Part shown: positions 11,323-23,348 of the stretch, piece after piece
Layout: the number at the start of each line of letters is the position of its first letter
How positions within the stretch are numbered: the first letter of the stretch is position 1
Assembly: GCF_010093535.1 (NCBI RefSeq)
Contig: NW_022985172.1
Span: 279,420 to 343,419 of the forward strand
Direction of reading: 5' to 3'
From: Lindgomyces ingoldianus
Taxonomy: Eukaryota > Ascomycota > Dothideomycetes > Pleosporales > Lindgomycetaceae
Length of the DNA: 64,000 nt
Made by a program: the position numbers and the translations under genes
Notes under the pieces: generated by a model
What the model saw: only the letters and a program-made list of their open reading frames with translations
What the model was told of the DNA's origin: nothing
Database searches by the model: none

Positions 11323-12035
11323 TGGGCGGACAAGAAGCCGCAGAGTTAGAAAAGGAGAAGCTGGTCTTCAATCAACGAATGTTGACGATGATTAAACGGA
11401 AACATCCAGACGCACTGCATGGGGCGGAGTAAAGGGTTTGGTCAGCAGCAAACGTGTTCTGAACGGCTTCTGTCAAGGCAAATGGAAGGGGGGGGGCGGG
11501 GCGGTAGATTCATATGAATGGATGCATTCGATATCGACTCGCGTGTCACGGAGGTTGCGGAGATGGACCCCTGTCTTGTGGCTGCACAAGGCAGTGCTTG
11601 TGGCCCCAAGTCGTGATATCAGTGATGCGGAGGAGGTGAAACACAAGTCTCAAACAGCGTGCGCACCCGGCGACACAGGCCGCTATTTTTGGCGGAAAAT
11701 AGCGCAACAGTGGCTGTTTTCTGGCGTGCATTTCATCTGTGGGGTGTATCGAAGCGAGTTGTCATTGGCCAGGCGTAGGTGACAGGGAGCCAGAGCCGAG
11801 CTCGACCGTCGCGGCTGGAGCTTCCTCGATGCCGAAGCATCGTCCGTACACTCACTCTTTAACCTCAACCCGTGGACCACTCCTTTGCTGCAACCTCAAT
11901 TGCTCCTTTTGTTTGTCCATTGCATCTTTGTACGTATATCTTCCGGTGCTCTCACCGCCGAGCGCCGAACGCTATTTGTTGCAGGAGTCCAGCTCACCCG
12001 CTGCGTGTCTAGAGCTATCACGCAGCGTCGCCATC
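11323..12035. other. Intergenic with a short Glu/Lys-rich ORF tail
   Basis: Directly after the rrd1 stop, an open frame starting ATGGGCGGA (11322-11432) encodes a helical, charged 36-residue stretch ending KRKHPDALHGAE. It looks coding-like and may be an alternative rrd1 C-terminus in another frame or a separate small ORF. A run of G lies near 11488-11500. Toward 12035 the sequence becomes pyrimidine-rich, as in the leaders of strongly expressed fungal genes. Confidence 0.4.
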
Positions 12036-13216
12036 ATGCCTGGAGTCCGTAAGTAAAACACCTTTCACTCTCACCATCCCCATCAAAACTGTTTGCACCA
12101 TGAGCACCCTGGTGTCCTGCCCCTCATGCACCGCACCTGCCTGCAAAAGTCCCGCCCTGCTTGGGGAGGACCGCACCGTTGCTGCCTTCCTTCAATACCC
12201 CAAACAACACACCCTCCCCCTCTCCGATATCCACAGCCTCTTGCTCTCCACGTCGCAGTATCCCGCCTCCAGGCACTATATATGCGGCGCATCATCTTAA
12301 ACCGCCTGTATTGACACATCCGTACCATTGCAGCACCCGACGCGCTCAACACCATGAAGAAGGCCTTCAAGGGACTCTTCAAGAAGAAGAGCAAGGACAA
12401 AAAGGACGAGGCCAAGCCCACGGCCACGGCCGACGCGAAGCCCGCCGAGACCATACCTGCTGCAGCGGCTCCAGCAGCTGCCCCGGTTGCGCCAGCTCCT
12501 CCGAAGAAGGAGGGAGAGGCTGCGCCAGCTGCGCCAGCTGCGCCAGTGCCTGCTCAAGCGGAGCCGAGCAAAGAGGAGGCTGCCGCTTTGACGGAGCTGA
12601 AGAAGGCGACTGAGAGTAGGTCAAGTTTCATTTCCATACCTAGAAAGAGTGTTGTCGATGAGGAAGCCTGGAATGGGTCGAGGTGGAGGCAGAGGACAGT
12701 CTCGAACGGCGACTGGCCGAGGCGTGCTTAGGACCATGAGAGTTCTAGGACACTCTTGTGCGTTTGCAGGAGTCGAGCAGCCGTCTCCGGCAATCCTGCC
12801 TCGATACAGATCTTACGACTCTCCGACCGCGATAACCAACTCGACATCTGCAATTATCTTTCTTGATACCTATAGACTAACAATTTGTTGTTTCAGCCCC
12901 CGAGCCAGCCGGTGCTGTTGCTCCTTTGCCTCCAACTGCTGCCGCAGCTCAACCGCCGGCAACCAGCACTGAGACTCCGGCCGAGCAAAAGACCGTTGAA
13001 GCCAAGACGACCGAGGCCCCTGCAGCTGCTACACCTGTTCCTGCACCCGCTGCCAAGGAAGAGCCACCAGCGATTCCGACGACTAAGCCTGCGCCAGGGA
13101 TGAGTGCAACAAGTGGTCCCTTGGACGACACCCTGGACTTCACGGCCGACGCCAAGGAGGAGCCAGCCCCGACCCCCGCCGCCCCGGCTGCTACACCTAG
13201 CCCCGAGAAGAAATAG
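12036..13216 (+). CDS. Ala/Pro/Lys/Glu-rich low-complexity protein, three exons
   Basis: Exons are 12036-12048 (only MPGV plus one base), 12334-12615 and 12897-13216, giving 204 residues. Introns are unusually long for the window (285 and 281 bp) and use GTAAGT and GTAGGT donors. The second has GACTAAC before TTTCAG. The N-terminus after the first splice is MKKAFKGLFKKKSKDKKDE, basic and amphipathic, possibly membrane- or nucleic-acid-binding. The rest is almost entirely A/P/E/K/T with an acidic LDDTLDFTAD segment near the end. No domain is recognised. The CT-rich leader and long 5' introns suggest high expression, which is inference. Confidence 0.75.
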
Positions 13217-14118
13217 ATGTGTTTAGACGGACCGGAGGTGGATGTCGGAAGACGAAGTTTTACACGCGGAAAAGCTTAATTTCTGAGTGCTAGACCTGGA
13301 TTACGAGCTTACCATCGACCGAACGGCTACATGACACCCTTGCTCGGCCTGTCTCGGCCTTTTATCATCCAAGTTCTTCAATAAAAAAAAATCCAAAAAC
13401 ACAATTTCAGTTATAAACATAGTGGAGGATCACCGGTCTTCCTATTTCGGCATGTCTTGCATATTTCTAGCGCTATGGTGCTGGATACGTGGGAGACATG
13501 CGGTGGATGCCGTGTCTCGGCCATTTCTTTCCCCTTTCCTTAATTCAATACCCCGTCTGCTGTGTTCTTTCAGCGAGCGAATGAGCGGCTTGGTTCAGCG
13601 TGGCGGTGCTGGAGTCTGAGCTAGATCAGAAATTGAGATCTTTTCTCACAGATTCCGAGATGTGATGTGGTGTAATGAGAGTCATGGTGACGAAAGGATA
13701 GCCTGTCTTTGACTCATATCACTGAGATTCACAACAGAACACAGCATTCTCTGAACCATTCGACTCAGATTTAGCAAGGGGAGAGGAAGGTGAGGATCGT
13801 CCTATCACCTAATTCCGACTAATATTCCATGAGTTGAGTTGAGGGACTGGAGATACATTTCGCCGATACTAGTCCAAAACTGGGCTAGCGCGGGGTTAAC
13901 AGAAGTCAATGTCCTCCCATCGAACTGCGCACTGCGGTTGTTGCTCTGCTAACGCACACATAACTGAACTTGTACTTTGTGTGGCTATATAAGACACGCA
14001 ACCACTCACCATCCCTCTTTATAACACCCCTTAACCTCTTTTCTGGCCCCACGAGAATTCCTGCAACGAACTCGACTCGAAAAACTACCCAGACCACGCA
14101 CCCCATAGTACTTTCACC
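13217..14118. other. Intergenic, 3' end signal and hbs1 promoter
   Basis: An AATAAA followed by an A-run at 13380-13391 is a plausible polyadenylation signal for the preceding gene, about 165 bp after its stop. The right half is the hbs1 promoter, with TATATAAG near 13986. No gene is recognised. Confidence 0.5.
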
Positions 14119-16832
14119 ATGCCGGGCCACCACAGAGCGAAGACGTTGGGGTTCGATGACGATGAGGTGTATGGTGATGACGAAGAGTATGACGAGGAGG
14201 GAGAAGAAGGCGGTAATGGTATGACAGAAGAGGATCGAGAGCAGCTGCGGGTAGGAACAATAAAGGTCAAAGAGGCGTTGGATTCAAGTGTCAACGTGTC
14301 AGACGCCCAGATTCAGGAAGCGTTGTGGCATTACTACTATGATATCGGCAAATCAGTTACGTACCTAAAGAGTATGGTTGGAGAATCTGTTTCGCACTAT
14401 GCAGTAAGATGCTAATGACTTTAGACAAACATGCACCCCAACCAAAGGCTCCAGCACCACCAAAGCAAAAGGCAGTTTCCCGCTTTGATCAAGCAGCAAG
14501 CGCTGCCAAAACCCAGCCAAAAACAACGCCAGGTACGTACTCACTATCTCTTGCCCTATATATCTGCCAAGAGCCGCTCCGCACCGCACCTAGCCTTGAA
14601 TCACCTACAGCAGCCCGGCCGACCATATAACGAGCGCGTCTAAGGTGTGGACAGGCGTAGAGTATCAATTACCAGTACTATTGGATTGCCTCTCATCTCA
14701 CAGTTTGCACTCCGCTTCGAACTTCTTTCAGGATACCCCCTGGTTGAACGTACCACAATACAGACTCGGCGAAATCACAATGGAACCTCTGTGGCCTCGC
14801 GGTGGTCTACTTGGGGGCTCTTCCAAAAACCCCTCCAAATTAGCTGCCCTGGCAGCAGCGCGAAAGAAGAAGCAAGAGGATGCAAAGAAGGCTGCAACTC
14901 CTGTGACCCAGTCTGAAGGTAGCCAAAATACCGACAGGGCCATAGCTCTGCTCGATCGCCTCAGTGTTAGGGGCAAAGGTAGTGGGACATCCCCATTAAT
15001 GCGAGGCGGTGAACAACTCGAAAAAAAACCGAAGTATTCCGGTCGCAAGCGATCTCCATCTCCTTCTCCTATCCCCTCGGAGCCGGAAGAAATCCCGGAC
15101 CCAGGGCCCGCACCAGCACCACATTTCCCCAGCTTCCCAAACATTAAAGCTCAACCATCCGAGTTCGCACGAGTTCTCTGTGGCCTCGATCAATCCCCTC
15201 CAAAAAGACCACGGGTGGTGATACCCTCATTTCCTCTGCAGTATACTACCTGGCAGGATTATCGGGCAGCCAACCCATTCGTAGGACCGAGCCCCGACGC
15301 CATCATCATAGCTGCCCAGGCTAAAGGTGCGGTGCAGCGCTGACTATGTGCAGAGTTAGAGACTGGATCTAAGTCTCGAATAGGACACAAGCCAAAAGCT
15401 GAGCAGAAAATCCCTAGAGATAGGCTCGCTGAGTCCGTAGAGAAAGTGAAGATTGAAGAAGTACCCAAGGTGAGAAGCAAGAATTTGAACGTCGTCGAGG
15501 AGTTCAGAAAGAGTGGGATGAAAAGGATGGCTAATTTTGTCGTGATTGGTATTTTCAAATTCATTATCGTGGAAAGAATTGTCGAGGCTGACTTTGACAG
15601 GCCATGTTGACCATGGAAAGAGTACGCTAATGGGTCGACTTCTTTACGACCTCAAAGTCATCGACCAACGCTCAGTCGACAAACTACGAAGAGAGGCGCA
15701 GAATATCGGAAAGTCCTCATTTGCTCTCGCGTGGGTCATGGATGAAACTTCAGAGGAGCGAAACCGAGGTGTGACAATCGACATCGCAACCAACTTCTTT
15801 GAAACCGAAAAGACGAGGTTCACAATACTAGATGCGCCGGGTCATCGAGACTTCATCCCGAATATGATTGCTGGCGCATCGCAAGCCGACTTTGCAATTC
15901 TGGTTATCGATGCTAGCACGAACAGCTTTGAATCCGGCTTGAAAGGCCAGACGAAGGAACATGCGCTGCTCGTACGCAGTATGGGTGTTTTGCGACTTGT
16001 CATTGCCATCAACAAGATGGACACTGTATCTTGGTCGCAAACGCGTTTCAATGAGATATCGAACCTGATGATGGCTTTCCTCACTGCGGCTAACTTTTTG
16101 AAGAAGAATCTCACATTCATACCGTGCGCCGGGCTTACGGGTGAGAATGTGACTCGGAAAGTCGAGGATCCGAGAGCGAGTTGGTATACTGGAGGTACTC
16201 TCATTGAGGCTGGAGAAGCACTTAAGGACTCCATTGACAGTGTCGAGCCCAAGGAACGCAGTCTTGAGAAACCATTACGGATGACGGTCGATAACGTCTT
16301 CAGAGGCGGCGTCACAAACCCGACTAGCATATCCGGCCGCATTGACGCTGGGACTCTCCAAGTCGGCGACACTATCCTCGCCATGCCTGCAAACGAAACA
16401 GCAGTCGTGAAAGCCATCGAAGTCGCAGACGAGCCCGTCGACTGGGCTGTCGCGGGACAAATCACAACACTACATCTCACGGACGTCGATCCTGTGCACC
16501 TCCGTCTCGGCGATGTTGTATGTGACCCAAATACCCCTGTTAAACTCACCAAGCGGTTCAAGTGCAAGATACTAGCATTTGAACACGTGTTTCCGATGTC
16601 GGTGGATGTCTTCCGTGGGAGGCTACAGACGGAGGGGAAAGTGAGGGATTTGAAAGCACTGTTGAATAAGAATACGGGGGCAGTGACGAAGAGGAATCCG
16701 AGAATTGTGAAACCAGGAGAGGTGGCGAGGGTTGTAGTGTTGCTAGAGAGGGAGTTACCGTTGGAGGTTGGGACGAGGATTGTGTTAAGGGAAGGGGGGA
16801 ATACGATTGCGGCGGGGATGTTGGAGGAGTGA
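14119..16832 (+). CDS. hbs1: Hbs1 translational GTPase (no-go decay, ribosome rescue)
   Basis: Hbs1 partners Dom34/Pelota to split stalled ribosomes. The model is 14119-14371, 14425-14532, about 14594-14637, 14732-15326, 15384-15548 and 15601-16832, giving 798 residues in frame. The acidic HBS1 N-terminal domain contains EALWHYYYDIGKSVTYLK. Conserved linkers WPRGGLLGGSSK and PSPDAIIIAAQAKG follow. The GTPase has GHVDHGKST (G1), an RGVTID region, DAPGHRDF (G3) and NKMD (G4), then EF-Tu-like domains II and III ending EGGNTIAAGMLEE. Introns at 14372 and 15549 have good signals. The small third exon needs a weak GTCTAA donor and is the least certain part. A 57-bp intron at 15327 (CTGAC branch) is preferred over a 27-bp alternative. 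Confidence 0.93.
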
Positions 16833-18116
16833 GGAGGCTGAAGAAAATATCAAGTGTGGCTGGAGCAGAGGGAGAGGTAGGAGTGGGAGTGCTGTGGAAA
16901 AAGGTGTGGTCATATCTACTGGGCTCTATTGCCGGTCAGGAGAATATATCTTTCAGCCCTCCTGCTATATCCTTCTGTCTATACATTGCATCCACCATCG
17001 CGAGATACAAGTTCCACGTCGGTTGATGCTAGGGAAAAGTGGAGGAGTACTGTGCTTGCGCCACAAACGATTTGGGAGGGACGTCATCTACGCTAACTAA
17101 ACCAAACCAAATGATAGCTCCATTCCATTCACCCCACCCGCATTCTCCCAGATCCATCAATACTAAGCTCCCCTTCCCCCTACCCCTTATCCCCTCTCCC
17201 ATCCATTATCCACCTACCAAGCCACCCCCGGAATACTAACCTGCACTCTCGGCTACGCCTTCTTCTCACTCGCAGTGCCCTCCGTCCCCTCGCACCAATC
17301 CACATCTTTAAGACTCAACTTGGGCGTGGACGTTAGTACGGAATTACAATTTCGTTGTACTCAGTTTCACGAAATAGATATCGGAGCCGTGAGCACGAGG
17401 ATGCTAGGCTGTGCGGTGTCAGGTTACGGAGCGAGCAGCCGCATCATTGTTGTGGCGGTTGTTGTTAACGGTAGTATGGTTTGTGGGATTGGCGGAGAGA
17501 AGGAGGATCAGGACCCGGCCGCTTCGTGCCATACTTTTAGCCTCCTATGGCTGCGATTAAGAGAGTTCTTGCGGCGCAGAGGATGATGTAGAATATTTTT
17601 CTTTTTATCTCTGAAGGCGGAGGAGAGGCCAGGGCGAGATGGCTGGTTTCTAGGCCGTGTAAGTAGATGGGGTTTGGGCTTGTTAGAGGGTCCATGGTGA
17701 GTTTAGTTGAGCGTAGTAGTCGTTAAGGAACGTTCTTTTCTAAATTATGGAAGCTACTTGTTTTTGGGGGAATAGATATTTTGGAAGGGGAACTGATTAA
17801 GTTAGTAGATAAAGGGTGGTTAGGAGAGGGTGTGGTGGCGTTTTGTGTACTGATATCAACCATTATTTAGTACTAGGCTGTTTGGCTGGTTCCAAACCAT
17901 CCAGTATGAAGCAGTATTATGAAGCAATATGAAGCACGGGCAGCACTATTATTTCCCAAACTTCGTATACATTTAAGAAGCACTCCCGCGACGCTGTGCC
18001 AGGAGCTCCAGCTGTCTTACATAACTTCGCCGCATTCAGCTCCACACCTCACTGTTCTTCCCCTCCTTCTCTTACCCCTAGCGTAAACAATGGATTAGCC
18101 TGCATTCGATTCAACT
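16833..18116. other. Intergenic with one possible small membrane-protein ORF
   Basis: A minus-strand 52-codon ATG ORF at 17537-17695 is listed separately. A pyrimidine-rich stretch at 17110-17230 and a TACTAAC at about 17325 (minus strand) hint at an intron for that gene. Nothing else is recognised. Confidence 0.4.
17537..17695 (-). CDS. Possible first exon of a small single-pass membrane protein
   Basis: The ATG at 17695 has the context CACCATGG. It opens a 52-codon frame with Pro/Ser-rich start, then KRK and a hydrophobic helix (IFYIILCAARTLLIAAIGG), positive-inside fashion. A stop follows directly, with a GTATGG donor two bases further on. A TACTAAC branch sequence and a short acidic reading frame ending in SEKKA-stop near 17253 suggest a second exon, but the frame cannot be joined without losing the stop. 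It is either a 52-residue protein or a slightly broken gene. Confidence 0.35.
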   Translation of the reverse strand: MDPLTSPNPIYLHGLETSHLALASPPPSEIKRKIFYIILCAARTLLIAAIGG

Positions 18117-18955
18117 ATGTCTCAATTCACCCCTAAGCAAGCAATGCCGCGCGACAGCCGCCTCTTTGACATCATTGGCGCGCAAGAAACTATCAACAAC
18201 TCCGCATACGTAATGAGCCTCCTTCCCCCATTCCCTGAGGATACCATGATACATGACGCAGCATGCAATATAGGCCCAGTTACAGAAGCCATCCTAGCAA
18301 TCTACTAGCCCCAATCCATTACCACCATGCTACAGATCTCATGCCCCCAATGGTAGACATATACAACTCTTCCGCAGGACAAAACGGCTGGCTTTCAAAA
18401 GTTGTGATTATGGATTGCCAGCACCTGTCATTCCCAGACCTAACATTCACGCACATATTCCTGTCATTTGGACTGCCGATTATTGCAGATCGCGTGGCAG
18501 CTGCGGCGCAAGAGTTCTACACAATGAAGACAGGAGGGACGGCAGTTACGGCATTTTGTTTGAACATTCCGCAAGGCGATATGGCGAGAGAGATGCGTCA
18601 CAAGGTCTGGAGATCGGATGCTACCGTTACTATTGAACCCCATCTAAAACATAAGGATCCGAACTTCAACCGCGAGCTTCTCGTCCAAATGGGTTTCAGA
18701 TTCGAAGATGTGCGGTTGTATGAGAAATCGAACATTCTGAAAGTTGAAGATATTTGTGAGTTTGTGTTTGCTATTTTGAGCGCTATTAGAGAGGAGGCTG
18801 AAGGTTGGACGGAAGATGATGACGAGAGGTGGGATGAAGCCATTAAAATTCATAAGATGTTGTTAAGCGAGAAGAAGGGGTATCACGCTGATGAGAACAG
18901 AAATATCAAGCTTGGAATAGTTGCCCAGATTGCGATTATGAGGAAAGAAGTTTAA
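18117..18955 (+). pseudogene. SAM-dependent methyltransferase, frameshifted
   Basis: Frame 1 (18117-18308) encodes FDIIGAQETINNSAYVMSLL and the SAM-binding region HDAACNIGPVTEAIL. The protein continues in another frame from about 18297, where HHATDLMPPMVDIYNSS, FTHIFLSFGLPIIADRVAA, the PNFNRELL region and the C-terminus are intact to 18955. No splice signals separate the halves, so a one-base frameshift at about 18290-18302 breaks the gene. The binding motif also lacks the usual glycine (ACNIG rather than ACGxG), and KPGG is KTGG. It was a class I methyltransferase of the type common beside secondary-metabolism genes. A sequencing error could explain the frameshift but not the lost glycine. 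Confidence 0.8.
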
Positions 18956-20119
18956 TGATGGGAGGGTGTCTGTAGGTTAATTTCTGCGTCGAATAGTGGG
19001 CGGAGGTTAACCTAATAGATATACTGAAGAGGTACCATGGAAACCTAAAACGTGCCAGCCTTCTCATTCTAAGCAGATTTGAAAGAACAGAAGAGTGTAC
19101 CTGTATTTAGGAATCAAATCCTGAAATACCCTAGATTTCCCTAGTCTGACCTAATCCGTTTGACTTGACATAAACGCGTACTTGCGTGAAGTTCTCTGCC
19201 ATCGTGGCTGCTGAAATGGTCAACAAAGTATAAGGTATACATACTATTCTGCATGTGAATCACCCGTTGGTTGATTATTCGTACCTTTGTGGTTGTGATA
19301 GCGAAGTGGAGCCTATCCTTACAGACAGCCGCGGAAAGCACCACGACCATCACCAACACTATTCCAGAATCGGCGTGATAGTTGGCACACGTCGCTGCCT
19401 TATGCTTCTTCCCGTCCTTCCGCATGATCTTGAAGGCTTCGTATCCTATGAGGGAAGGTAGGTGAATGAGGTTGTTGTGGCGCTCAAGTTGTACTGTTCC
19501 ATGTACAAGTTGAGCATATACTCTGCCCACGTCTTTTAAGTCTAATCTGAACTGAACAGTAAACTGGAGCAGCAAGAGCTGGGACATATTGCCTACGGCT
19601 TGACATGAATTTTGTAGTCTTCCTTCTAGGCTACTATGAGCTTGGCCATAATGGCTCAGCTGATCTGTGCTCCCTTTCTTGAAATTAGATGAGGTATGGG
19701 AGCTATCGGTTGTTAATGGCGATGGTGGAGGGTTTTAAGGTGACTTTTAGTTTGTGTGTAGTTATGTTTTATTTGCGCGTAACTTATTCGGTTTTTGAGG
19801 CGGCATTTATTCTTTTATGTTGAAGGCGCCCGCAAAATATTCGGTGCATCGCATAATTTGCACAGGTTTAACATGCTAGGTTGCGGTCATAATCCATGTT
19901 TATTCCAGGGAATCTTCGAATACCTCTAGATTCTTTGAGTTTGGGCCGTTCCTGGCGTTCCTATTAAAAAGCATGTCTTATCAGGGTCCAAGCAGACCAC
20001 GTGATGAGAGCTGCGCCCTAGTGCTGAAGAATATATAAGCGGGAGGTGGTTGCCCTTGCGATCCTGGCTTGCGTCTAGCTACGCCTCCCTTTTTCGACGA
20101 CATCTACACTCCGCCTAGA
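18956..20119. other. Intergenic, no gene supported
   Basis: A 148-codon ATG-initiated minus-strand frame (19141-19587) has no family motif and ordinary composition, so I do not call it. The right end is the promoter of the F-box gene, with TATATAAG near 20030. Confidence 0.4.
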
Positions 20120-21719
20120 ATGGCGAACATTTATTCTCTCTCTACCGAGCTACTGCGGTTAATTTTCATTCATTGTAGCATAGCTGATAAAGCAAGCCTC
20201 TCTCAAACATGTCGTTTGCTGCATGTGATTATTGTATCATCCCAATCCTTGTCTATGTTCATAGGACTAACATGTCTAGATACCTGAAGTGTACCGGTGC
20301 ATTGATCTAAGTACCCATAATCTTGATGAAAAATGCAGGCCAATGCGGTATCTCTCGGAATACGCGCTTGTTCCACCAGATTTTGTGGAGAAGGAGCGAC
20401 CGAGGTTCGAAATAGAAATGTTTGAGAGACAAAGGCTGTTCATCCGGACGATTATTGAACGCCCCGAATACGGAAAGAATGTACGGAAGCTATTCTGGAC
20501 GGTCATGGACTCTCATGACTCTTGGGGCTCCGAGGATTTTGGAATCTATTGGGAGGATGAAAATGGTGAGCCCAGCGACGAATATGGCTATAGTGGTGGC
20601 AACCAGGATGAATTTGAAGATGATGAGGAGCGCCCTATGTACGTTCCGGAAGATGGTAGGCTTATCACTGAAGGCAATAGCGAGGGGCTGACCCTGTCCA
20701 AGAGCCTCTTTGGCGAACTTTTGCAAGTTTTACAGGGGTGGTGAGTGTGGATATCTGCTGGATAAGGTATGTGAACATTCCGCCCCTTGAATTAAATCTT
20801 ACGACTTATGATCCATATACTCTGGCGAGAGATCACACCTCCACCGCCGTTATTTCCTTCGGCCACTTCTATACGATTAAGCGGCTGCATGACACGTGCC
20901 TTTGCAGAGATTCTTCTGGGGGGTGGATTGAATGCAGCTTCACTCAAGTCAGATCTCGAACAACTTGAGATACACAACCTGCTACAATTTTCGGAACCCG
21001 TACCCGGATATCAACAATCACTCCACCTACGAGATCTTAGTAAGCATGTTTCAAGTGAAAACTCTGGATGTAGGAGAACCAATGGTGGCAGGCCAATGGA
21101 TGGCATTCTCGATATCCTTGCCGGTCGGTGTACTAGCCTCATGTCCCTGCGCATCACCACTTGGGGACCTCGGGAGAGTTGGTTGCTGGATGAAAAGATG
21201 ACTAAAATTGACGACCAGCGGTATTTTTCATGGGGACAGTTTTTGAAGTCCGTGCGCCACACCTTGCAATACTTTTCATTCGAACAAGGTGACAATAACA
21301 ACGAGTTTATCGGAGACCGTCGTGGGCGTCGGCCTCACCAGCAGCACAGACCCATGGACCAGCTTTTCGTGCGTTGGATCCTTCCTGTGCTACTGGAAGG
21401 TCCGTGGCCTCGAATGAAGCGCATGGAAATAAGAGGAGTTGGGCGTTGGACCGAGAGCCCTAGACATATTGACACTCCTCTAAGCGAAGTTGAGAAGCGC
21501 AATCCGAATGCCATATACAAAATAAGGCCGTATGTGGACCACCTCGGACGTCAATATTATGAGGTCGAAGAAACCCATATTGCATTTACCGTGGAAGCAA
21601 AGCGGAAACTCCAAGCAGTGTTAGGAGATGAAGTGTACTTGGATATCGATGAAACAGCATCGAGAGACTATGAATGTTGTGAACAAATGAAAGACGGAAT
21701 ACCTGATATCTCAGACTGA
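20120..21719 (+). CDS. Fungal F-box protein, gene structure uncertain
   Basis: An F-box opens the protein (SLSTELLRLIFIHCSIADKA then LSQTCRLLH). It would act as an SCF ubiquitin-ligase adaptor, targets unknown. Exon 1 is 20120-20233. A 46-bp intron (GTATCA, ACTAAC, TAG) is followed by exon 2 from 20280, with EMFERQRLFIRTIIERPEYG. The C-terminal region (about 20832-21719) is typical of the large fungal F-box family: SATSIRLSGCMTRAFAEILL, RPMDQLFVRWILPVLLEGPW, MKRMEIRGVG. Exon 2 and the C-terminal part are in the same frame but separated by stops (20742-20795). An in-frame intron of about 105 bp (20727-20831) would give about 482 residues, but its signals are poor. The gene may instead be interrupted. 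Confidence 0.65.
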
Positions 21720-23348
21720 GCTCTTAATACGGAATCCCGGCAACGGAAGTTGCTGACCGAGCATTAATGTGGACTTCGAAATTTCGCTAGTTGAGAATAC
21801 TGAGCATCCGCTTCGAATTCTCGATAGGGACAGAGGCTAGAGTGAGCCTTCAGCATGTTGAGATGGAACTCTCACAAAGGCAGGCTGGGGTTGTGGATAG
21901 GCGAGTTAAACTTAGTGGTGAGAGCCATATGAGTGTATTGAGCGATAATATAAAGGTCTAGGAAGCTGAGTGTTCTCCGCGCTAACTTGATACTGGACGA
22001 GAGAGGAGCTAGCCCTAATAGATTACCAGTGCTGCGCATGGTTGCCGCATCACAAGGCGACAGGAATCGGTGACATCAACCACTCTATTTATTGAAGAAT
22101 ATGCGAGATCCTTGGTTTCAGGTGAAGGGCACGTGACACTTGATTCGGAACTGCGGTTGACATGGATGTCGTGAGTGTAATGTTGGTTCTAGCAAAAGTT
22201 AAAGCAGATATTTGTGTATACTCTCTATCAAAATTGTTATCCTTCAAACCCCCTCTCCCTCTAACTTCCTCTTATTGCTCTAATGTCTCCCTAAAGCTGT
22301 AGGAAGATATCTAGGAAAATTTCGCAAACTTTCGGCGACAGTACTCTAGGGGGCAGCTCGTGATACTAGACTCGTTACGAGCGAGACTGAAAAGAAAGTT
22401 GTGTAAATACATGGCTGATGCATGGCATAAGGTCCCCATGAGAGGCAACAGTGAGAAGAGGTGTAAGCGCACTGACCTTCAAGAATTAAGATTTTCCATA
22501 TCGCAGGTAGTGGAGCCGGAGAGAGTTGAAAGTTAAAGACCCAAGTCCGTGGGCTCTATCTTTGCTTTGCGTCAGATTACGGTGAGTCTCCGACCGTTCA
22601 CCACGCCTCATAGGTGACTGTGGCACCGTATTCGGATATAGAATCGGGAACCGCTAATGAATAATAGATGTAACCGTCCCCAATGCGATACCCCATCCTT
22701 TCGAGGAGTTTGTGCCTACATACCTAGTTCTTCTCCATTTAGATCGAGTACGCGTTATCATACTAATTTCTGTTTGCCATATCTAAAACAATCGCAGGAA
22801 TATGTTTTTTGTCGTTCACTTTCGCGGATTACCCCCTTGCATACGCTGGAGTCCAAAGGGAGAAATGGTTGCTAGGTTCCACCACATTTCTTCGGTTACC
22901 CTAGACGGTAATAAGAAATTTGGGAACATTCAAGAAGTTTCATAAAGCGGGTATTACATTGATTACATTACAATGGAGGAAACCTAAATATAAAGAAAGT
23001 AGACAAGGGGGAGAAGTTGTACTACGTGCATAGGGATTTATGGAGATGTAGGTACATGAACTAGGTAGATCATGCATTGACGCAAATAATATGAGTCCCT
23101 TTGGTAGTGTAGTTAACTCTTTCTCGCTTTCGCGTTGAGTTAAAAATGACGGCACCTAGGACCTCGTGGAAGTAGCCCTCAAGATGTTGGTTCAGAACTT
23201 GCATCCCCATATTATCACATGATTACGTAAAGGCGGCGGTCATTATGAAATGTTCACTGATAGTGACTGTATATGCAGATGCTATGCCATTGAGATGTGG
23301 TAAAGAAGTACTAGGATTAGGGAGACATGCCCGTAGTTGTTACTCCAC
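21720..23348. other. Intergenic, 1.6 kb, nothing recognised
   Basis: I see no gene, repeat or RNA signature here. The sequence lies between the 3' ends of the F-box gene and the LPMO gene, so both promoters are elsewhere. Confidence 0.4.

Noticed and set aside
15327..15353. 27-bp intron option in hbs1
   Set aside because: Too short for a fungal intron; the 57-bp version keeps frame and has a CTGAC branch sequence.
15601..15630. GHVDHGKST instead of GHVDAGKST in the hbs1 P-loop as an anomaly
   Set aside because: I believe the His form occurs in fungal Hbs1, and all GTPase residues are intact; not reported as unusual.
19141..19587. 148-codon minus-strand ORF with ATG
   Set aside because: No family motif, composition not clearly coding, and no splice or neighbour support.
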